From: Streptomyces sp. MBT65
Lineage (GTDB): Bacteria; Actinomycetota; Actinomycetes; Streptomycetales; Streptomycetaceae
Direction: 5' to 3'
Length of the DNA stretch: 64,000 bases
Assembly (NCBI RefSeq): GCF_016612545.1
Contig: NZ_JAENRY010000006.1
Location: 1 to 64,000 of the forward strand
Below the pieces are notes generated by a model that saw only the letters and a list, made by a program, of their open reading frames with translations, searched no databases and had not been told where the DNA came from. A program made the translations under genes and the position numbers. This document shows, in pieces, positions 1 to 8,553 of this stretch (its first letter is position 1; every line of letters starts with the position of its first letter).

Positions 1-904
1 GTTTGTGGGCGGCGACCAGGGTGTGCGAGAGCGTGAGGGCGGGGGTGAGCAGGGGGCGGCCGTGGGCGAAGCCGTCGATGGGCAGGCCGGTCCAGTTGAT
101 GCCCTCGATGACGATGAGCAGGTTCGGGTCGGCCTCGGTGAGGATGCGGTCGGCGGCGAGCTGGGCGGCGGCGAACCAGTCGTGCGCGTCGCCGCTGCCC
201 CAGTTCGGGTCGTCCCAGACGTCACGGCGTACCTCGTTGTAGAGGTCGGCTCCCACCACCCGGGGGTCGGCGGCGTAGCGGCGGGCCATGAACACCCAGT
301 CGTCGGCCCACTGTTGGGTGGACTGGCTGCTGTTCCACCGCTCGTTGCCGTCGACCCCGCAGCACCAACGGGACGTGTTGGTGTGGTTGTTGAGGATGAC
401 GGCGAAGTCGGCCGAGGTCAGCGCGGAGACCACGGCGTCGTACACCTGGAGCGGAGTCCGGCCGCGCAACTGCGGGTTGGCCGCCACGGCGGCGTCCGGT
501 ACGGCGGTGGTGTCATGGATCATCGCGTTGGAGAACGGCAGCCGGATGCTGTTGATGCCCAACTTGCGGAAGTCGGACGTCAGTTGAGCCAGGGGGACGC
601 GGTCCAGGCCCAGGGGGATGCCGTAGGAGTTCTGCCCGGCGTGGTGATTGGCGTTGTCGGCCTCGCTGCCGCTGCCCGTCCAGGAGCCCTGGGCGCCGTC
701 CCAGTTGGCGGACTTCAGCCGGAAGCGGTTGCCGTTGGCGTCGACGATGTAGCGCCCGCGTGTGGACAGGGGCGGCTGCCAGGAGCCTTCGGCGGTGGCG
801 GCCGGGGAGGCGTCCGCCGGAGCCGCTGAGGCCGTCCCGGCGGACGGGAACAGGAGGGAGGCACCCAGGACAAGCAGTGTCAGGTACCGGACAAGTCTCA
901 TCAT
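1..904 (-). CDS. Secreted GH5-type glycoside hydrolase (5' part only)
   Basis: The first 301 residues are present; the 3' end lies beyond the left edge. Residues 1-28 form a Sec signal peptide (MMRLVRYLTL start, hydrophobic core, AxA-like cleavage near SAA). The mature part reads as a (beta/alpha)8 GH5 cellulase-type domain: RLPFSN at 121-126, the NNHT segment at 172-175, and LYNE at 221-224, where E224 is the expected acid/base. GH5 enzymes cleave beta-1,4-glucans and related glycans outside the cell. The first of two tandem ATGs (904) is chosen because GGAGGG sits six bases before it. The gene is divergent from the catabolic locus and probably unrelated to it. The nucleophile Glu is outside the window, so the substrate cannot be judged. 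Confidence 0.85.
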   Translation of the reverse strand, partial: MMRLVRYLTLLVLGASLLFPSAGTASAAPADASPAATAEGSWQPPLSTRGRYIVDANGNRFRLKSANWDGAQGSWTGSGSEADNANHHAGQNSYGIPLGLDRVPLAQLTSDFRKLGINSIRLPFSNAMIHDTTAVPDAAVAANPQLRGRTPLQVYDAVVSALTSADFAVILNNHTNTSRWCCGVDGNERWNSSQSTQQWADDWVFMARRYAADPRVVGADLYNEVRRDVWDDPNWGSGDAHDWFAAAQLAADRILTEADPNLLIVIEGINWTGLPIDGFAHGRPLLTPALTLSHTLVAAHK

Positions 905-1148
905 GAAGTGCCCTCCGTGCTGATACCGGCAGATGGCGCTCCCGGCATGTGGGGGTAGCGGCGGCCGGTGGGAGACTACCGGCGACCTGTGGAACCGTCG
1001 ACGGACAAAAGCGCCCAGTCGGCTTCGGTGTCCCGCGGGGTGTCGGTCGGGCGGGGCCGGCCCGCTCGATCGGACGAATGCGGTCGTGCGAGGTGGCCTC
1101 GCCGTGAGTCTTGTAGCCCACCTCTCGTGAATCTAGACTCAGGAAAAG

Positions 1149-1161
1149 TGAAGTCAGTTCA
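1149..1161. promoter_or_regulatory. Operator candidate A (TGAASTSASTTCA) before the first SDR pair
   Basis: TGAAGTCAGTTCA matches the 13-bp pseudo-palindrome repeated across the locus at all positions. It lies 36 bp before the SDR start at 1197 and is followed by a further AGTTCAGG half-element. Probable binding site of the TetR protein encoded at 6667-7293 (inference). Confidence 0.7.
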
Positions 1162-1196
1162 GTTCAGGTGGCGCGACATGTGCTGGGAGCAGACTC

Positions 1197-2000
1197 GTGA
1201 TGGGTTCCTTGGACGGCAGGACCGTTCTCGTCACCGGCTCGGGGCAGGGCATCGGCAGGGCGATCGCCGTGCAGATGGCCCGGCAGGGCGCCGCCGCGGT
1301 GGCCGTCGCCGACCGGACCGAGGAGACCGCCGCCGAGACCGCCGACCTGGTGCGCGCCGCCGGGGCGCGGGCGGAGGTGATCGTCTGTGATCTGCGGGTG
1401 CGGGACGACATCGCCGGCATGGTGACGCGTACGGCGGAGCGTTTCGGCGGACTCGACGTCCTGGTCAACAACGCGGGCGTGATCGAGGCCGCGTTCACCG
1501 GCGCACCGGACCGTGGCGTCGACGCCCTCCCCGAGGAGGTCTGGGACGCGGTCTACGAGGTCAACCTCAAGGCGGTGTGGCTGGCGACCAAGTTCGCCGC
1601 ACCGTATCTGCGCCGCTCACGGCGCGGGCCCTCGGTCGTCAACACCGCCTCCGTCTCCGGGCTCACCGGCTTCCCCAACGCCCCGGCCTACGGCGTCACC
1701 AAGGCCGGTGTCATCCATCTGACCAAGGTCACCGCGGTGGACCTGGCCCCGGTGCGCTGCAACTGCTTCTGTCCCGGTGTCATCGACACGCCGCTCGCCC
1801 AGGACTACTTCGCTGCCGCGAAGGACCGTGACGCCATGGAACACGAGCTGACCGCACCGCAGTTGGTGGAGCGCCTCGGACGTCCGGAGGAGGTCGCCAA
1901 GCTGGCGTGCTTCCTCGCCTCCGACGACGCCGCCTTCATCACGGGATCGTCCTACGTGATCGACGGCGGCGCCCTCGCTTGGCTCGGCGTACGGAACTGA
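1197..2000 (+). CDS. SDR-family NAD(P)-dependent oxidoreductase
   Basis: A 267-residue classical short-chain dehydrogenase/reductase, the normal length. It has the TGSGQGIGRA cofactor loop near residues 14-23, NNAG near residue 91, the SxxS region TASVSG and the catalytic YGVTK. Expected to oxidise or reduce a hydroxyl/keto group on a CoA-ester or alicyclic intermediate in the cytoplasm. The start is GTG at 1197 (GGGAG seven bases upstream); the ATG at 1200 is an equally good in-frame alternative. It is first in a two-gene operon with another SDR and has operator A upstream. Substrate specificity cannot be read from the sequence. Confidence 0.9.
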   Translation: MMGSLDGRTVLVTGSGQGIGRAIAVQMARQGAAAVAVADRTEETAAETADLVRAAGARAEVIVCDLRVRDDIAGMVTRTAERFGGLDVLVNNAGVIEAAFTGAPDRGVDALPEEVWDAVYEVNLKAVWLATKFAAPYLRRSRRGPSVVNTASVSGLTGFPNAPAYGVTKAGVIHLTKVTAVDLAPVRCNCFCPGVIDTPLAQDYFAAAKDRDAMEHELTAPQLVERLGRPEEVAKLACFLASDDAAFITGSSYVIDGGALAWLGVRN

Positions 2001-2048
2001 GTTCCCCCGTAAGGGATGTGACGTCACATCAGAGAACGAGGAGGGCCG

Positions 2049-2798
2049 ATGCAGCCGAGACTGGCAGGGAAGACGGCACTGGTGACCGGTGCCACGGGAG
2101 GCATCGGTGACGCCGTCGTGCGCAGGCTCGCGGCCGAGGGTGCGGCGGTCGTGGTGACCGACCTCGACGCCGAGCGCTGCGAGAAGCTCGCCGAGGAGGT
2201 CGGGGGCGGTGCCCTCGGAATGGCCCTGGACGTCGCGGACGAGTCGGTGTGGCAGGAGGTCGTCGGTGCTGCGACCGCCGCACTGGGCGAACTGAACGTG
2301 CTGGTCAACAATGCCGGGATCGCCACGATGCACACGGTGGAGACCGAGACCATGGACTCCTGGGAGCGGGTGCTCGGTGTGACCCAGACCGGTGTCTGGC
2401 TCGGCATGAAGCACGGCGGCCCGTCCATCGAACGCTCCGGCGGGGGCTCGATCGTCAACGTCGCGTCGATCTTCGGCACGGTCGGTGGCTTCGGCGCGCA
2501 GTTCTCGTACCACGCGGCCAAGGGCGCCGTACGCCTGATGACGAAGAACGCCGCGCTGCACTGGGCGAAGCGCGGCGTGCGGGTGAACTCACTTCATCCC
2601 GGTTTCATCGAGACGCCCCGGTCCCGTGAACTGTGGCGCGATACGCCCCGGTTGAGCGCCATGGTGGAGGGGACACCGCTCGGCCGGCTGGGCACGCCCG
2701 AGGAGGTGGCGGCCACGGTGGCCTTCCTCGCCTCCGACGACGCGAGCTTCATGACCGGGTCCGAGCTGTACGTCGACGGGGGCTGGACGGCGCGGTGA
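2049..2798 (+). CDS. SDR-family NAD(P)-dependent oxidoreductase
   Basis: A 249-residue classical SDR with TGATGGIGDA near the N-terminus, NNAG near residue 90, VASIFG and YHAAK as the Ser-Tyr-Lys catalytic set, and the usual DGGWT C-terminus. GAGGAGG precedes the ATG by seven bases. It is 48 bp downstream of the first SDR, so the two are probably cotranscribed from the operator-A promoter. It ends only six bases from the convergent MBL-fold gene, with no evident terminator between them. Confidence 0.9.
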   Translation: MQPRLAGKTALVTGATGGIGDAVVRRLAAEGAAVVVTDLDAERCEKLAEEVGGGALGMALDVADESVWQEVVGAATAALGELNVLVNNAGIATMHTVETETMDSWERVLGVTQTGVWLGMKHGGPSIERSGGGSIVNVASIFGTVGGFGAQFSYHAAKGAVRLMTKNAALHWAKRGVRVNSLHPGFIETPRSRELWRDTPRLSAMVEGTPLGRLGTPEEVAATVAFLASDDASFMTGSELYVDGGWTAR

Positions 2799-2804
2799 GC
2801 GGCC

Positions 2805-3857
2805 CTAACCAGGCGTCGCCGTATAGCGGTTGATCTCTTCGGACTGTGTGCGCCGGGCGCGTCCGCGGTCCGCCAGCACGTCCAGGTGCGCCGCCGTCTC
2901 GTTGACGGCGAGCATCTGGTCGAAGGCGCCGAGGTCCGCGAAGGGCACCTTGCGCCGGGTCCAGCCGAGGTCTCCCGCCACCTCGTACGCGGTGCGGGTG
3001 CGGTCGGCGAGGGCCGTCAGTGCCTCGGCGAGCCGGTCGTCGTGGTGGGCGAGCAACTCACCGACCCGGGCGTGGACGCTGTCGCCCACCGGGCCGTGCG
3101 CGGGCAGCAGTCGGGCGTCGCCGAGCGTGGTCATCAGGTGGAGCGAGTCGAGGTAGTCGCCCAACGGCAGGGCGGGACCGCCGAGTTCGAAGCCGATGGA
3201 CGGGGTGATGTGCGGCAGGACGTGGTCCCCGGAGAACAGCAGCCCCCGCGCCCGGTCGAGGTAGACCACATGCCCCCGCGTGTGGCCCGGAGTCGGGATC
3301 ACCGTCAACCGGACGTCCCCGAAGCGGAGTTCCTCCGCGTGCAGCCAGCGGTCGGGCGCCTCCCAGACGGTGGGGTCGAAGTCGCCGCCGTACATGGCCG
3401 CGACCCGCTCGGCGAGTTCGTGTGCCCCGGCGCGGCGCAGTGTCTCCAGTGAGCCGACCGGCCGGTCCGTGCGCAGCTCGCCCAGCAACTCCAGTCCGCG
3501 CCGCTCGCCGGCGCCGAGGTGGACGCGGGAACCCAGCAGTCTGCGCAGTTCGACGGCCTGGGTGTAGTGGTCGCGGTGGATGTGGGTGACCAGGATGTGG
3601 TCGATCTCGCCGAGATCGTGGCCGAGTTCGGCCAGGGCGTCCTCAAGTGCCCTGCGGGACTCGGGAATCGACCAGCCTCCGTCGATCAGGACCAGGCCCT
3701 CCGTCAGCCCTTCCAGCGCGTAGACGTTGACCGCGCGCAGTCCGTCGTCCGGGAGGGGGAGGGGTATGCGGTGGACCCCGGGCCGTACGGTCTCGGGTCC
3801 CGGCTGCGCCCAACGGCCGCGGTCGAAACGGGGAGTTCGGGTCGTGGGCGTGGTCAT
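2805..3857 (-). CDS. Metallo-beta-lactamase-fold hydrolase
   Basis: A 350-residue MBL-fold protein. The metal-binding THIHRDH motif (HxHxDH), GHTRGH and GDHVLPH supply the usual two-metal ligands. Relatives near acyl-CoA catabolic genes act as thioesterases, lactonases or glyoxalase-II-like hydrolases, so cleavage of a CoA thioester or lactone is the likely role (inference). Its ATG overlaps the stop of the acyl-CoA ligase gene (ATGA), which indicates translational coupling. It is the last gene of the 6525-2805 operon. Confidence 0.85.
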   Translation of the reverse strand: MTTPTTRTPRFDRGRWAQPGPETVRPGVHRIPLPLPDDGLRAVNVYALEGLTEGLVLIDGGWSIPESRRALEDALAELGHDLGEIDHILVTHIHRDHYTQAVELRRLLGSRVHLGAGERRGLELLGELRTDRPVGSLETLRRAGAHELAERVAAMYGGDFDPTVWEAPDRWLHAEELRFGDVRLTVIPTPGHTRGHVVYLDRARGLLFSGDHVLPHITPSIGFELGGPALPLGDYLDSLHLMTTLGDARLLPAHGPVGDSVHARVGELLAHHDDRLAEALTALADRTRTAYEVAGDLGWTRRKVPFADLGAFDQMLAVNETAAHLDVLADRGRARRTQSEEINRYTATPG

Positions 3858-5386
3858 TCAGCTCCTTGACGATGCGGGTCGGGGTGCGCGGCGAGCCCCG
3901 CGTGCAGGTCGTGGGCGAGCCTGCGGGCGCCCGACCGGTCGAGCTTGCCCACGGTGGTCTGGGGCAACTCGCCGACGGTGAAGGCGAATTCGGGCCACTT
4001 GGGCTTGGACAGGCCGGTGCGGGCCAGGTGTGCGGTGATCTCGTCGAGGCCGAGTTCGGCGTGGCCGTCCTCCATCACGACGAGTACGGCGGCGCGTTCG
4101 CCGAGGAGCGGGTCCGGCACGGGGGTCACACAGGCGCGGGCCACCGCCGGATGGGCGGCCACGGCGCGTTCGATCTCGGTGATGTCGAGGTTGCGCCCGC
4201 CGCGGATGATGACGTCCTTCTCCCGGCCCATGACGGTGACCGTGCCGTCCTCGTCGGTGACCAGCAGGTCGCCGGTGGGGAAGAAGCCGTCCGGGGTGAG
4301 GGCCGGCGGCTCGACCTTGCCGTCCCGGGCGTAGCCGAGGAAGAGGGACGGGCCGCGGACCTGGGCCCGGCCGGTCGCCCCGGGCCCGAGATGGGTGCCG
4401 TCCGGGGCGACGGCCCTGAGGTCGGTGCCGGGAAAGGGCCGTCCGTCGCGACCTAGGCGGATCTCCTCGGGGTCGTCGGGCCGGGGCGAGGTGTGCCCGA
4501 GACACTCGGACATGCCGAAGACGCGCAGGATCCGTGTCCCCAGGGAGCGTTCGGCACGGGCGAGGGCCCCACGGTCCATGGGGCCGCCGCCGACGGTGAT
4601 CGAACGGACCCCGTCCAGGACCTGGGAACCGGCCGCGGCGGACCCCATCTGGAGGGCCATCGTGGGCACGCACATGGTCCACCGGACGTCATGTGCGGCC
4701 ATCCGCGCGAGCGCCTCCTCGCGGTCCCAGCGGCCGGACAGCACGAGCGGTCCGCCGAGCATGAGCGCGAGGCCGACGCCGAAGCAGTAGGCGGCGGTCG
4801 AGGAGAGCGGGACCACGGCGGCCACCGCGTCCCCGGCGCGCAGGCCGTTGACGTCGATCGTGCAGGAGCACGCGTACCGCAGGGCGCTCTCGGACTGGAC
4901 GACGCCCTTGGGTCGGCCCGTGGAGCCGGAGGTGAGGCCGATCAGCGAGCCGCCGGACCAGCGGGAGACGTCGCGCGGGCCGAGTCCGGCGCGGACCGTC
5001 CAACCATCGAGGGCTTCGGCGGTCACCGCGTCCGGCAAGGCCGCGACAGCGCCCCACTCCTCGATCGCGGACGGTTCGGCGATCAGGACGTCGGGGCGGA
5101 TGTCCGCCACCGCGCCGGCGAACTCGGCGCGCGTCGCGTGCCGGTCGACCAGGGCCAGGACACCGCCGGTCAGGCCCACGGCGAGGGTCGCCGCGACGGT
5201 GCGCCAGGAGTTGTCCGCCTGGAGGAGCACCGTGCCGCCGGGCGTGCCGCTCGGGGTCATCGCCTCGGCCAACTCGGTTGCCCGCCGCAGGAGTTCACGT
5301 GCGCCGTGCGACCCGTGGTCGTCGACGACAGCTGTGAAGTCGGCCTGTTGGGAGCGGTCGTAGAACTCTCGCACTGTCTGTCGCAT
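3854..5386 (-). CDS. AMP-dependent acyl-CoA synthetase/ligase
   Basis: A 510-residue ANL-superfamily enzyme that activates a carboxylic acid with ATP and CoA. The P-loop TSGSTGRPKG is at 152-161. The TGD adenylate motif, GREKDVIIRGG hinge and a C-terminal PQTTVGKLDR carrying the conserved adenylation Lys follow in order. The start at 5386 follows GAGGAAG; the frame stays open much further upstream, but that part overlaps the EthD gene and does not resemble the family. It probably makes the first CoA ester of the pathway. It is coupled to the downstream MBL gene by ATGA. Confidence 0.9.
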   Translation of the reverse strand: MRQTVREFYDRSQQADFTAVVDDHGSHGARELLRRATELAEAMTPSGTPGGTVLLQADNSWRTVAATLAVGLTGGVLALVDRHATRAEFAGAVADIRPDVLIAEPSAIEEWGAVAALPDAVTAEALDGWTVRAGLGPRDVSRWSGGSLIGLTSGSTGRPKGVVQSESALRYACSCTIDVNGLRAGDAVAAVVPLSSTAAYCFGVGLALMLGGPLVLSGRWDREEALARMAAHDVRWTMCVPTMALQMGSAAAGSQVLDGVRSITVGGGPMDRGALARAERSLGTRILRVFGMSECLGHTSPRPDDPEEIRLGRDGRPFPGTDLRAVAPDGTHLGPGATGRAQVRGPSLFLGYARDGKVEPPALTPDGFFPTGDLLVTDEDGTVTVMGREKDVIIRGGRNLDITEIERAVAAHPAVARACVTPVPDPLLGERAAVLVVMEDGHAELGLDEITAHLARTGLSKPKWPEFAFTVGELPQTTVGKLDRSGARRLAHDLHAGLAAHPDPHRQGAE

Positions 5387-5435
5387 CCACTTCCTCGCCT
5401 CGTTGCGAAGGGGGGCGCTCCGGGTCGGCCCGGCG

Positions 5436-5786
5436 TCACGCCCCGGTGTGCTCGGTCCGCTGTGCCGGGTCGGTGTACAACTCCGCCTCGCCGCCCATGA
5501 CGGCGATGCGGCGGCCGCGCATGTCGCCGACCTGGGCGACGGCCGCCGCCCACTGGGGGCTGGCCAGTGCCGCGCGCAGGTCCTCGGGGGAGTCGAAGCC
5601 CAGGACGGAGAGGCCGTCCCAGCCCTCCGAGCGCGGTTCGAGGGCCGCGTCGAGGTCGGTGTGCCGCCAGGACCTGAGTCCGGGCAGCAGCCGGGTGAGT
5701 TCGGCGTGTTCGCCGCGCCACCAGTCGATGAACCGTTCATGGGTCCACTCGGGCGGCCGGGCGGCCAGCAGAACGAGGGTGTACAT
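5436..5786 (-). CDS. EthD-domain small protein
   Basis: A 116-residue protein with the ferredoxin-like EthD/dimeric alpha-beta-barrel pattern: a YTLVLLAARP first strand, a WTHERFIDWWRGEHAELTRL helix carrying the GEHA segment, and a second half ending in a VMGGEAELY strand. Family members are accessory proteins in alkane, ether and aromatic degradation, often of unknown catalytic role. It sits between an NTF2-like gene and the acyl-CoA ligase in one operon, so a small pathway-specific isomerase, decarboxylase or binding role is plausible. Confidence 0.75.
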   Translation of the reverse strand: MYTLVLLAARPPEWTHERFIDWWRGEHAELTRLLPGLRSWRHTDLDAALEPRSEGWDGLSVLGFDSPEDLRAALASPQWAAAVAQVGDMRGRRIAVMGGEAELYTDPAQRTEHTGA

Positions 5787-5797
5787 CGTGTGTCTCC

Positions 5798-6178
5798 TCA
5801 GGTGAACAGGACCGCGGGCGAGCGCCCGATCAGCAGGCGCCGCACCCGGCCCCGGTCGTCCAGTCGGGCGGAGGCCACGAAGGTCGCCTCCGGCTCGCCC
5901 GACCTGCGCACCTCGCCGAGGTACAGCTCGTCCCGGCCGACGACGGACCCGGTGAGCAGGTGATGCGTGCGGACGCCCACCTCGCGCTGGGCGAGATAGC
6001 CCTCCATCTCGGCCCGGCCGCCGTGGAAGTCGGTGCCGGCGTCGCCGCCGGTGGAGAACAGGATGGAGAAGGAGAAGTCGTCACTGATCAGGTCGAGGAT
6101 CCGGTCGGCGTCGTCGCTGTCCAGGATCCCGAACCAGGTGGTCAGGAACGGGGCGGCGGACGTGGCCGGCGCGCTCAC
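5798..6178 (-). CDS. NTF2/SnoaL-like small protein
   Basis: A 126-residue cone-shaped alpha+beta-barrel protein of the NTF2-like superfamily. It has an N-terminal helix (TTWFGILDSDDADRILDLI), an HGGRAEMEGYL segment and a beta-rich C-terminal half. Members include ketosteroid isomerases, limonene-epoxide hydrolases and polyketide cyclases, as well as non-enzymatic binders. The next upstream gene encodes a second NTF2-like protein whose stop overlaps this start (ATGA), so the two may form a heteromer. Confidence 0.7.
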   Translation of the reverse strand: MSAPATSAAPFLTTWFGILDSDDADRILDLISDDFSFSILFSTGGDAGTDFHGGRAEMEGYLAQREVGVRTHHLLTGSVVGRDELYLGEVRRSGEPEATFVASARLDDRGRVRRLLIGRSPAVLFT

Positions 6179-6525
6179 GGCTGGTCCACGAGGTCGAAGT
6201 CGGGGGTGAAGAAGGACTGGTAGCGCGCCATCAGCCCGTCCGGCGACACCTGTGCGGCGGACAGGAAGGCCCCGCTCGTCACCCCTTCGTCGACGACGAA
6301 GCCGTATGCCGTCTCGACGTCACCGTCGACCGAGTACCGCACGATCTCGTGCCTGCGGTCCACCGCGTTCCGTCCGGCGATGTAACCGGCGAAGTCTGCA
6401 CGGGACGTACCGGTCCGCCCGCCGCCAGGCAGGGCGATCAGGAACCGGAAGTCGGGTTCCAGGAGTTCGAGGGCCTTTTCCGGGTCCTGGCCGTCCATTC
6501 TGGCCATGTATTCGCGAAGCACCAT
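6175..6525 (-). CDS. NTF2/SnoaL-like small protein (first gene of operon)
   Basis: A 116-residue NTF2-like protein beginning MVLREYMARMDGQDPEKALELL, with an FRFLIALPGGGRTGTSRADF segment typical of SnoaL-like folds. ATG 6525 is preferred because a GAGGGAGAG ribosome-binding region precedes it and upstream in-frame codons look non-coding. It is the first gene of the five-gene operon running to 2805, with operator B about 80 bp upstream. Tandem NTF2-like genes are known in steroid and terpenoid catabolic loci; that link is suggestive here, not proven. Confidence 0.7.
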   Translation of the reverse strand: MVLREYMARMDGQDPEKALELLEPDFRFLIALPGGGRTGTSRADFAGYIAGRNAVDRRHEIVRYSVDGDVETAYGFVVDEGVTSGAFLSAAQVSPDGLMARYQSFFTPDFDLVDQP

Positions 6526-6601
6526 CGCAGATCGCTCTCCCTCGGCACCACGGGTCCGACACCGGTGCGTCCAGCACCAAAGCTGCCGACCCGAGAAACA
6601 A

Positions 6602-6625
6602 CCTGAGTTCAGTTCATTTTGACTG
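6602..6625. promoter_or_regulatory. Operator candidate B before the NTF2/EthD/ligase operon
   Basis: TGAGTTCAGTTCA at 6604-6616 keeps the right half of the shared motif intact; the left half differs at two positions. It is followed by TTTTGACTG. It lies 79 bp upstream of the operon start at 6525 and just beyond the 3' end of the TetR gene. Confidence 0.55.
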
Positions 6626-6666
6626 TAAGGCGGCATCCCCGCCCTGGACAAGGGGCGGGGCGAGGC

Positions 6667-7293
6667 CTATTCGGCGACCATCCGCACCACGCACCCCTCG
6701 ATCATCTCGCTGATCTCCGACAGGGGGATCGCCCCGGTCGGGCGGTACCAGCGCCAGACACTCACGATCATGCCGAGGACCGAAAGGCCCAGCGTGTGGG
6801 CGTCACGGAGCGGGAACGCGCCCTTCGACATGCCGCGCATCAGCAGACTCGTCCAGTCCCGCTCGACCATCTGGACCAGTTGGCGGGCCGCGACGCGCTC
6901 GGTCTCCTCGCGCTTGGACTTCCGCGGGGTGGCGAGCAGGGACATGTTGGCCTGGAGGATGCGCATCTGGCGGATCTCCTGCTCGGTGACCGCGAAGGCG
7001 GACCGCACCGCCGCGCGTACCTCCTCCACCGGGTCCGTCTCGTCCCTCGTGGCCTCGACGAACTGGTCGTGGGAGCGCTGAAGTTCCAGCCGCATGATGG
7101 TGAGCAGGCAGTGGGCCTTGGACTCGAAGTAGTGGTAGAGGGCGGTCTGCCCGATGCCGACCCGGTCGGCCACCTCCGACCACTTGGTGTTCTCGTAGCC
7201 GTCCTCCCCGAACCGCTCCACAGCCGCCACGAGGATCGCGCCGCGCTTCGACCTGGGCCCTTCCTCCGGATCCACGATCCGTGCCCTCGCCAT
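6667..7293 (-). CDS. TetR-family transcriptional regulator (proposed regulator of the locus)
   Basis: A 208-residue TetR/AcrR protein with an N-terminal helix-turn-helix (EVADRVGIGQTALYHYF) and a divergent ligand-binding C-terminal domain containing a long charged helix. ATG 7293 follows AAAGGGAG at good spacing; an in-frame ATG at 7332 has no clear ribosome-binding site. It is the only regulator inside the 1.2-25.5 kb locus, and the recurrent 13-bp pseudo-palindromes have the size and symmetry of TetR sites. It therefore probably represses the whole locus and releases on binding a CoA-ester intermediate, by analogy with TetR regulators of CoA-ester pathways such as KstR2 and PaaR. Confidence 0.85.
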   Translation of the reverse strand: MARARIVDPEEGPRSKRGAILVAAVERFGEDGYENTKWSEVADRVGIGQTALYHYFESKAHCLLTIMRLELQRSHDQFVEATRDETDPVEEVRAAVRSAFAVTEQEIRQMRILQANMSLLATPRKSKREETERVAARQLVQMVERDWTSLLMRGMSKGAFPLRDAHTLGLSVLGMIVSVWRWYRPTGAIPLSEISEMIEGCVVRMVAE

Positions 7294-7713
7294 CGCCACT
7301 CCCTTTCCGCCACGCCCGGTGCCGATCACCATCCGGTCCGTCCGAGAGTAGACCCAAGTTCAAGTCGGCTACGAATCGAAGATCGTCCGTCTTGCCGGCG
7401 TGCCTTGCGCTCGGGTGGGGCGGTGCCCGACGAGACCAGTTCCCTCCGGTCAGGACGGGGGAGTGGGCCGATGCGGCTGCCGGCGTCGGTGCGGGGGCCG
7501 GAGGAGACCGACTCCCTGCGTTCAGCATGCGGCGGGACACGATCGACCCGTCCCGTCCTCCGTCGCTCGGGACACCGCGGCACCCCGTACGCCCCTCCGT
7601 ATGCCCGGAGGCGCAGCCGCTCCACCCGCTCGCCTCCACGGTGCCGGGACCGGCGGAACAACATCGATGTCCGACTGTGCCGGGCCGTGCCCGGCGGGCT
7701 TGCCGTCATCCGG
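7294..7713. other. Intergenic stretch without a recognisable gene
   Basis: About 420 bp between the TetR gene and the enoyl-CoA hydratase gene. A degenerate CAAGTTCAAGT element at 7355-7365 may be an autoregulatory half-site. Two imperfect direct copies, roughly 7428-7463 and 7497-7532, both carry a GAGACC...TCCCT core. I see no ribosome-binding site or family resemblance in any frame. Confidence 0.5.
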
Positions 7714-8553
7714 TCACTCCGAGCCGAGGCGGGTGAACCGGGGTGGCGACCGATCGGCACCGGCCTCCTTGATCTCACCTCCGGTGAAGCGGGCCGACCG
7801 CCCCGCGACGAACGCGGCCACGCCCTCCCGCCCCTCTTCGGACACCGCGGCAACGGCCAGTTGACGGGCCTCCGCGTCGAGGTGTTCGTCGAGGCCGGCG
7901 GTGAGCGCCCGGTCGACCAGCCGCCGTGTCGCGCCGTACGCCGCAGTGGCCCCGCGCGCCAGGGCAGCCGCCGTCCGCGTGGCTTCCTCCGTCAGCCGCT
8001 CCGGCTCCACGACCCGGCTCACCAGACCCATGCCCAGCGCCTCGGCCGCCGCCACGCGCCGGTTGGTCAGCAGCAGGTCCATGGCCCGGCGCGGTCCCAC
8101 CAGCCGGGGGAGTGACCAGCTGACCCCGGCGTCCGGCGTGTACCCGATCGCGGTGTACGCGGCCGTGAAGCCGGCGTCGGTCGTCGCGAGGCTCACATCC
8201 GCCGCCGCGACCAGTCCGAGACCGGCGCCCGCGACAGCCCCCTGCACCGCGACCACGAGCGGGGCGTCCAGCCCCGCGAGGATCCGCAGCGCCACGTGCA
8301 GCGCGTCGGTGACATCGGTGAGGTGCCTCGGGAGGCGCTCCTCCGGCAGCGCGGCGAACTCCTTCAGATCCCCTCCGACACAGAAGGACCGCCCCCGCCC
8401 GGTGAGCAGCACCGCCCGGACCCGCGCCTTCTCGCACTCCTCCGCTGCCTCCCGCAGCGCGCGGGCCATCGCCAGGTCGATCGCGTTGCCCGCCCCGCGG
8501 CACATCTCGACCCGGGCCAAGCCGTGGCCGTCGAGCTCGACCGTGACCCTCAT
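7714..8553 (-). CDS. Enoyl-CoA hydratase/isomerase family protein
   Basis: A 279-residue crotonase-fold protein. The first oxyanion-hole segment is SFCVGGDLKEF and the second is VQGAVAGAGLGLVAAAD. The two catalytic Glu of classical hydratases are not clearly present (AYTAIGYTPDAGVSW in place of the usual ExxLG region), so isomerase, hydrolase or another crotonase activity is possible. ATG 8553 overlaps the stop of the upstream SDR (ATGA); a GTG at 8565 is an alternative. It is the last gene of the long 15882-7714 operon. Confidence 0.85.
   Translation of the reverse strand: MRVTVELDGHGLARVEMCRGAGNAIDLAMARALREAAEECEKARVRAVLLTGRGRSFCVGGDLKEFAALPEERLPRHLTDVTDALHVALRILAGLDAPLVVAVQGAVAGAGLGLVAAADVSLATTDAGFTAAYTAIGYTPDAGVSWSLPRLVGPRRAMDLLLTNRRVAAAEALGMGLVSRVVEPERLTEEATRTAAALARGATAAYGATRRLVDRALTAGLDEHLDAEARQLAVAAVSEEGREGVAAFVAGRSARFTGGEIKEAGADRSPPRFTRLGSE

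Noticed and set aside
5387..5740. 118-codon N-terminal extension of the acyl-CoA ligase
   Set aside because: It overlaps the EthD gene in another frame, has no ligase similarity, and a good ribosome-binding site precedes ATG 5386.
7428..7532. Small repeat-containing gene between TetR and hydratase
   Set aside because: The two imperfect copies read similarly in one frame, but there is no start, ribosome-binding site or stop arrangement supporting a gene.
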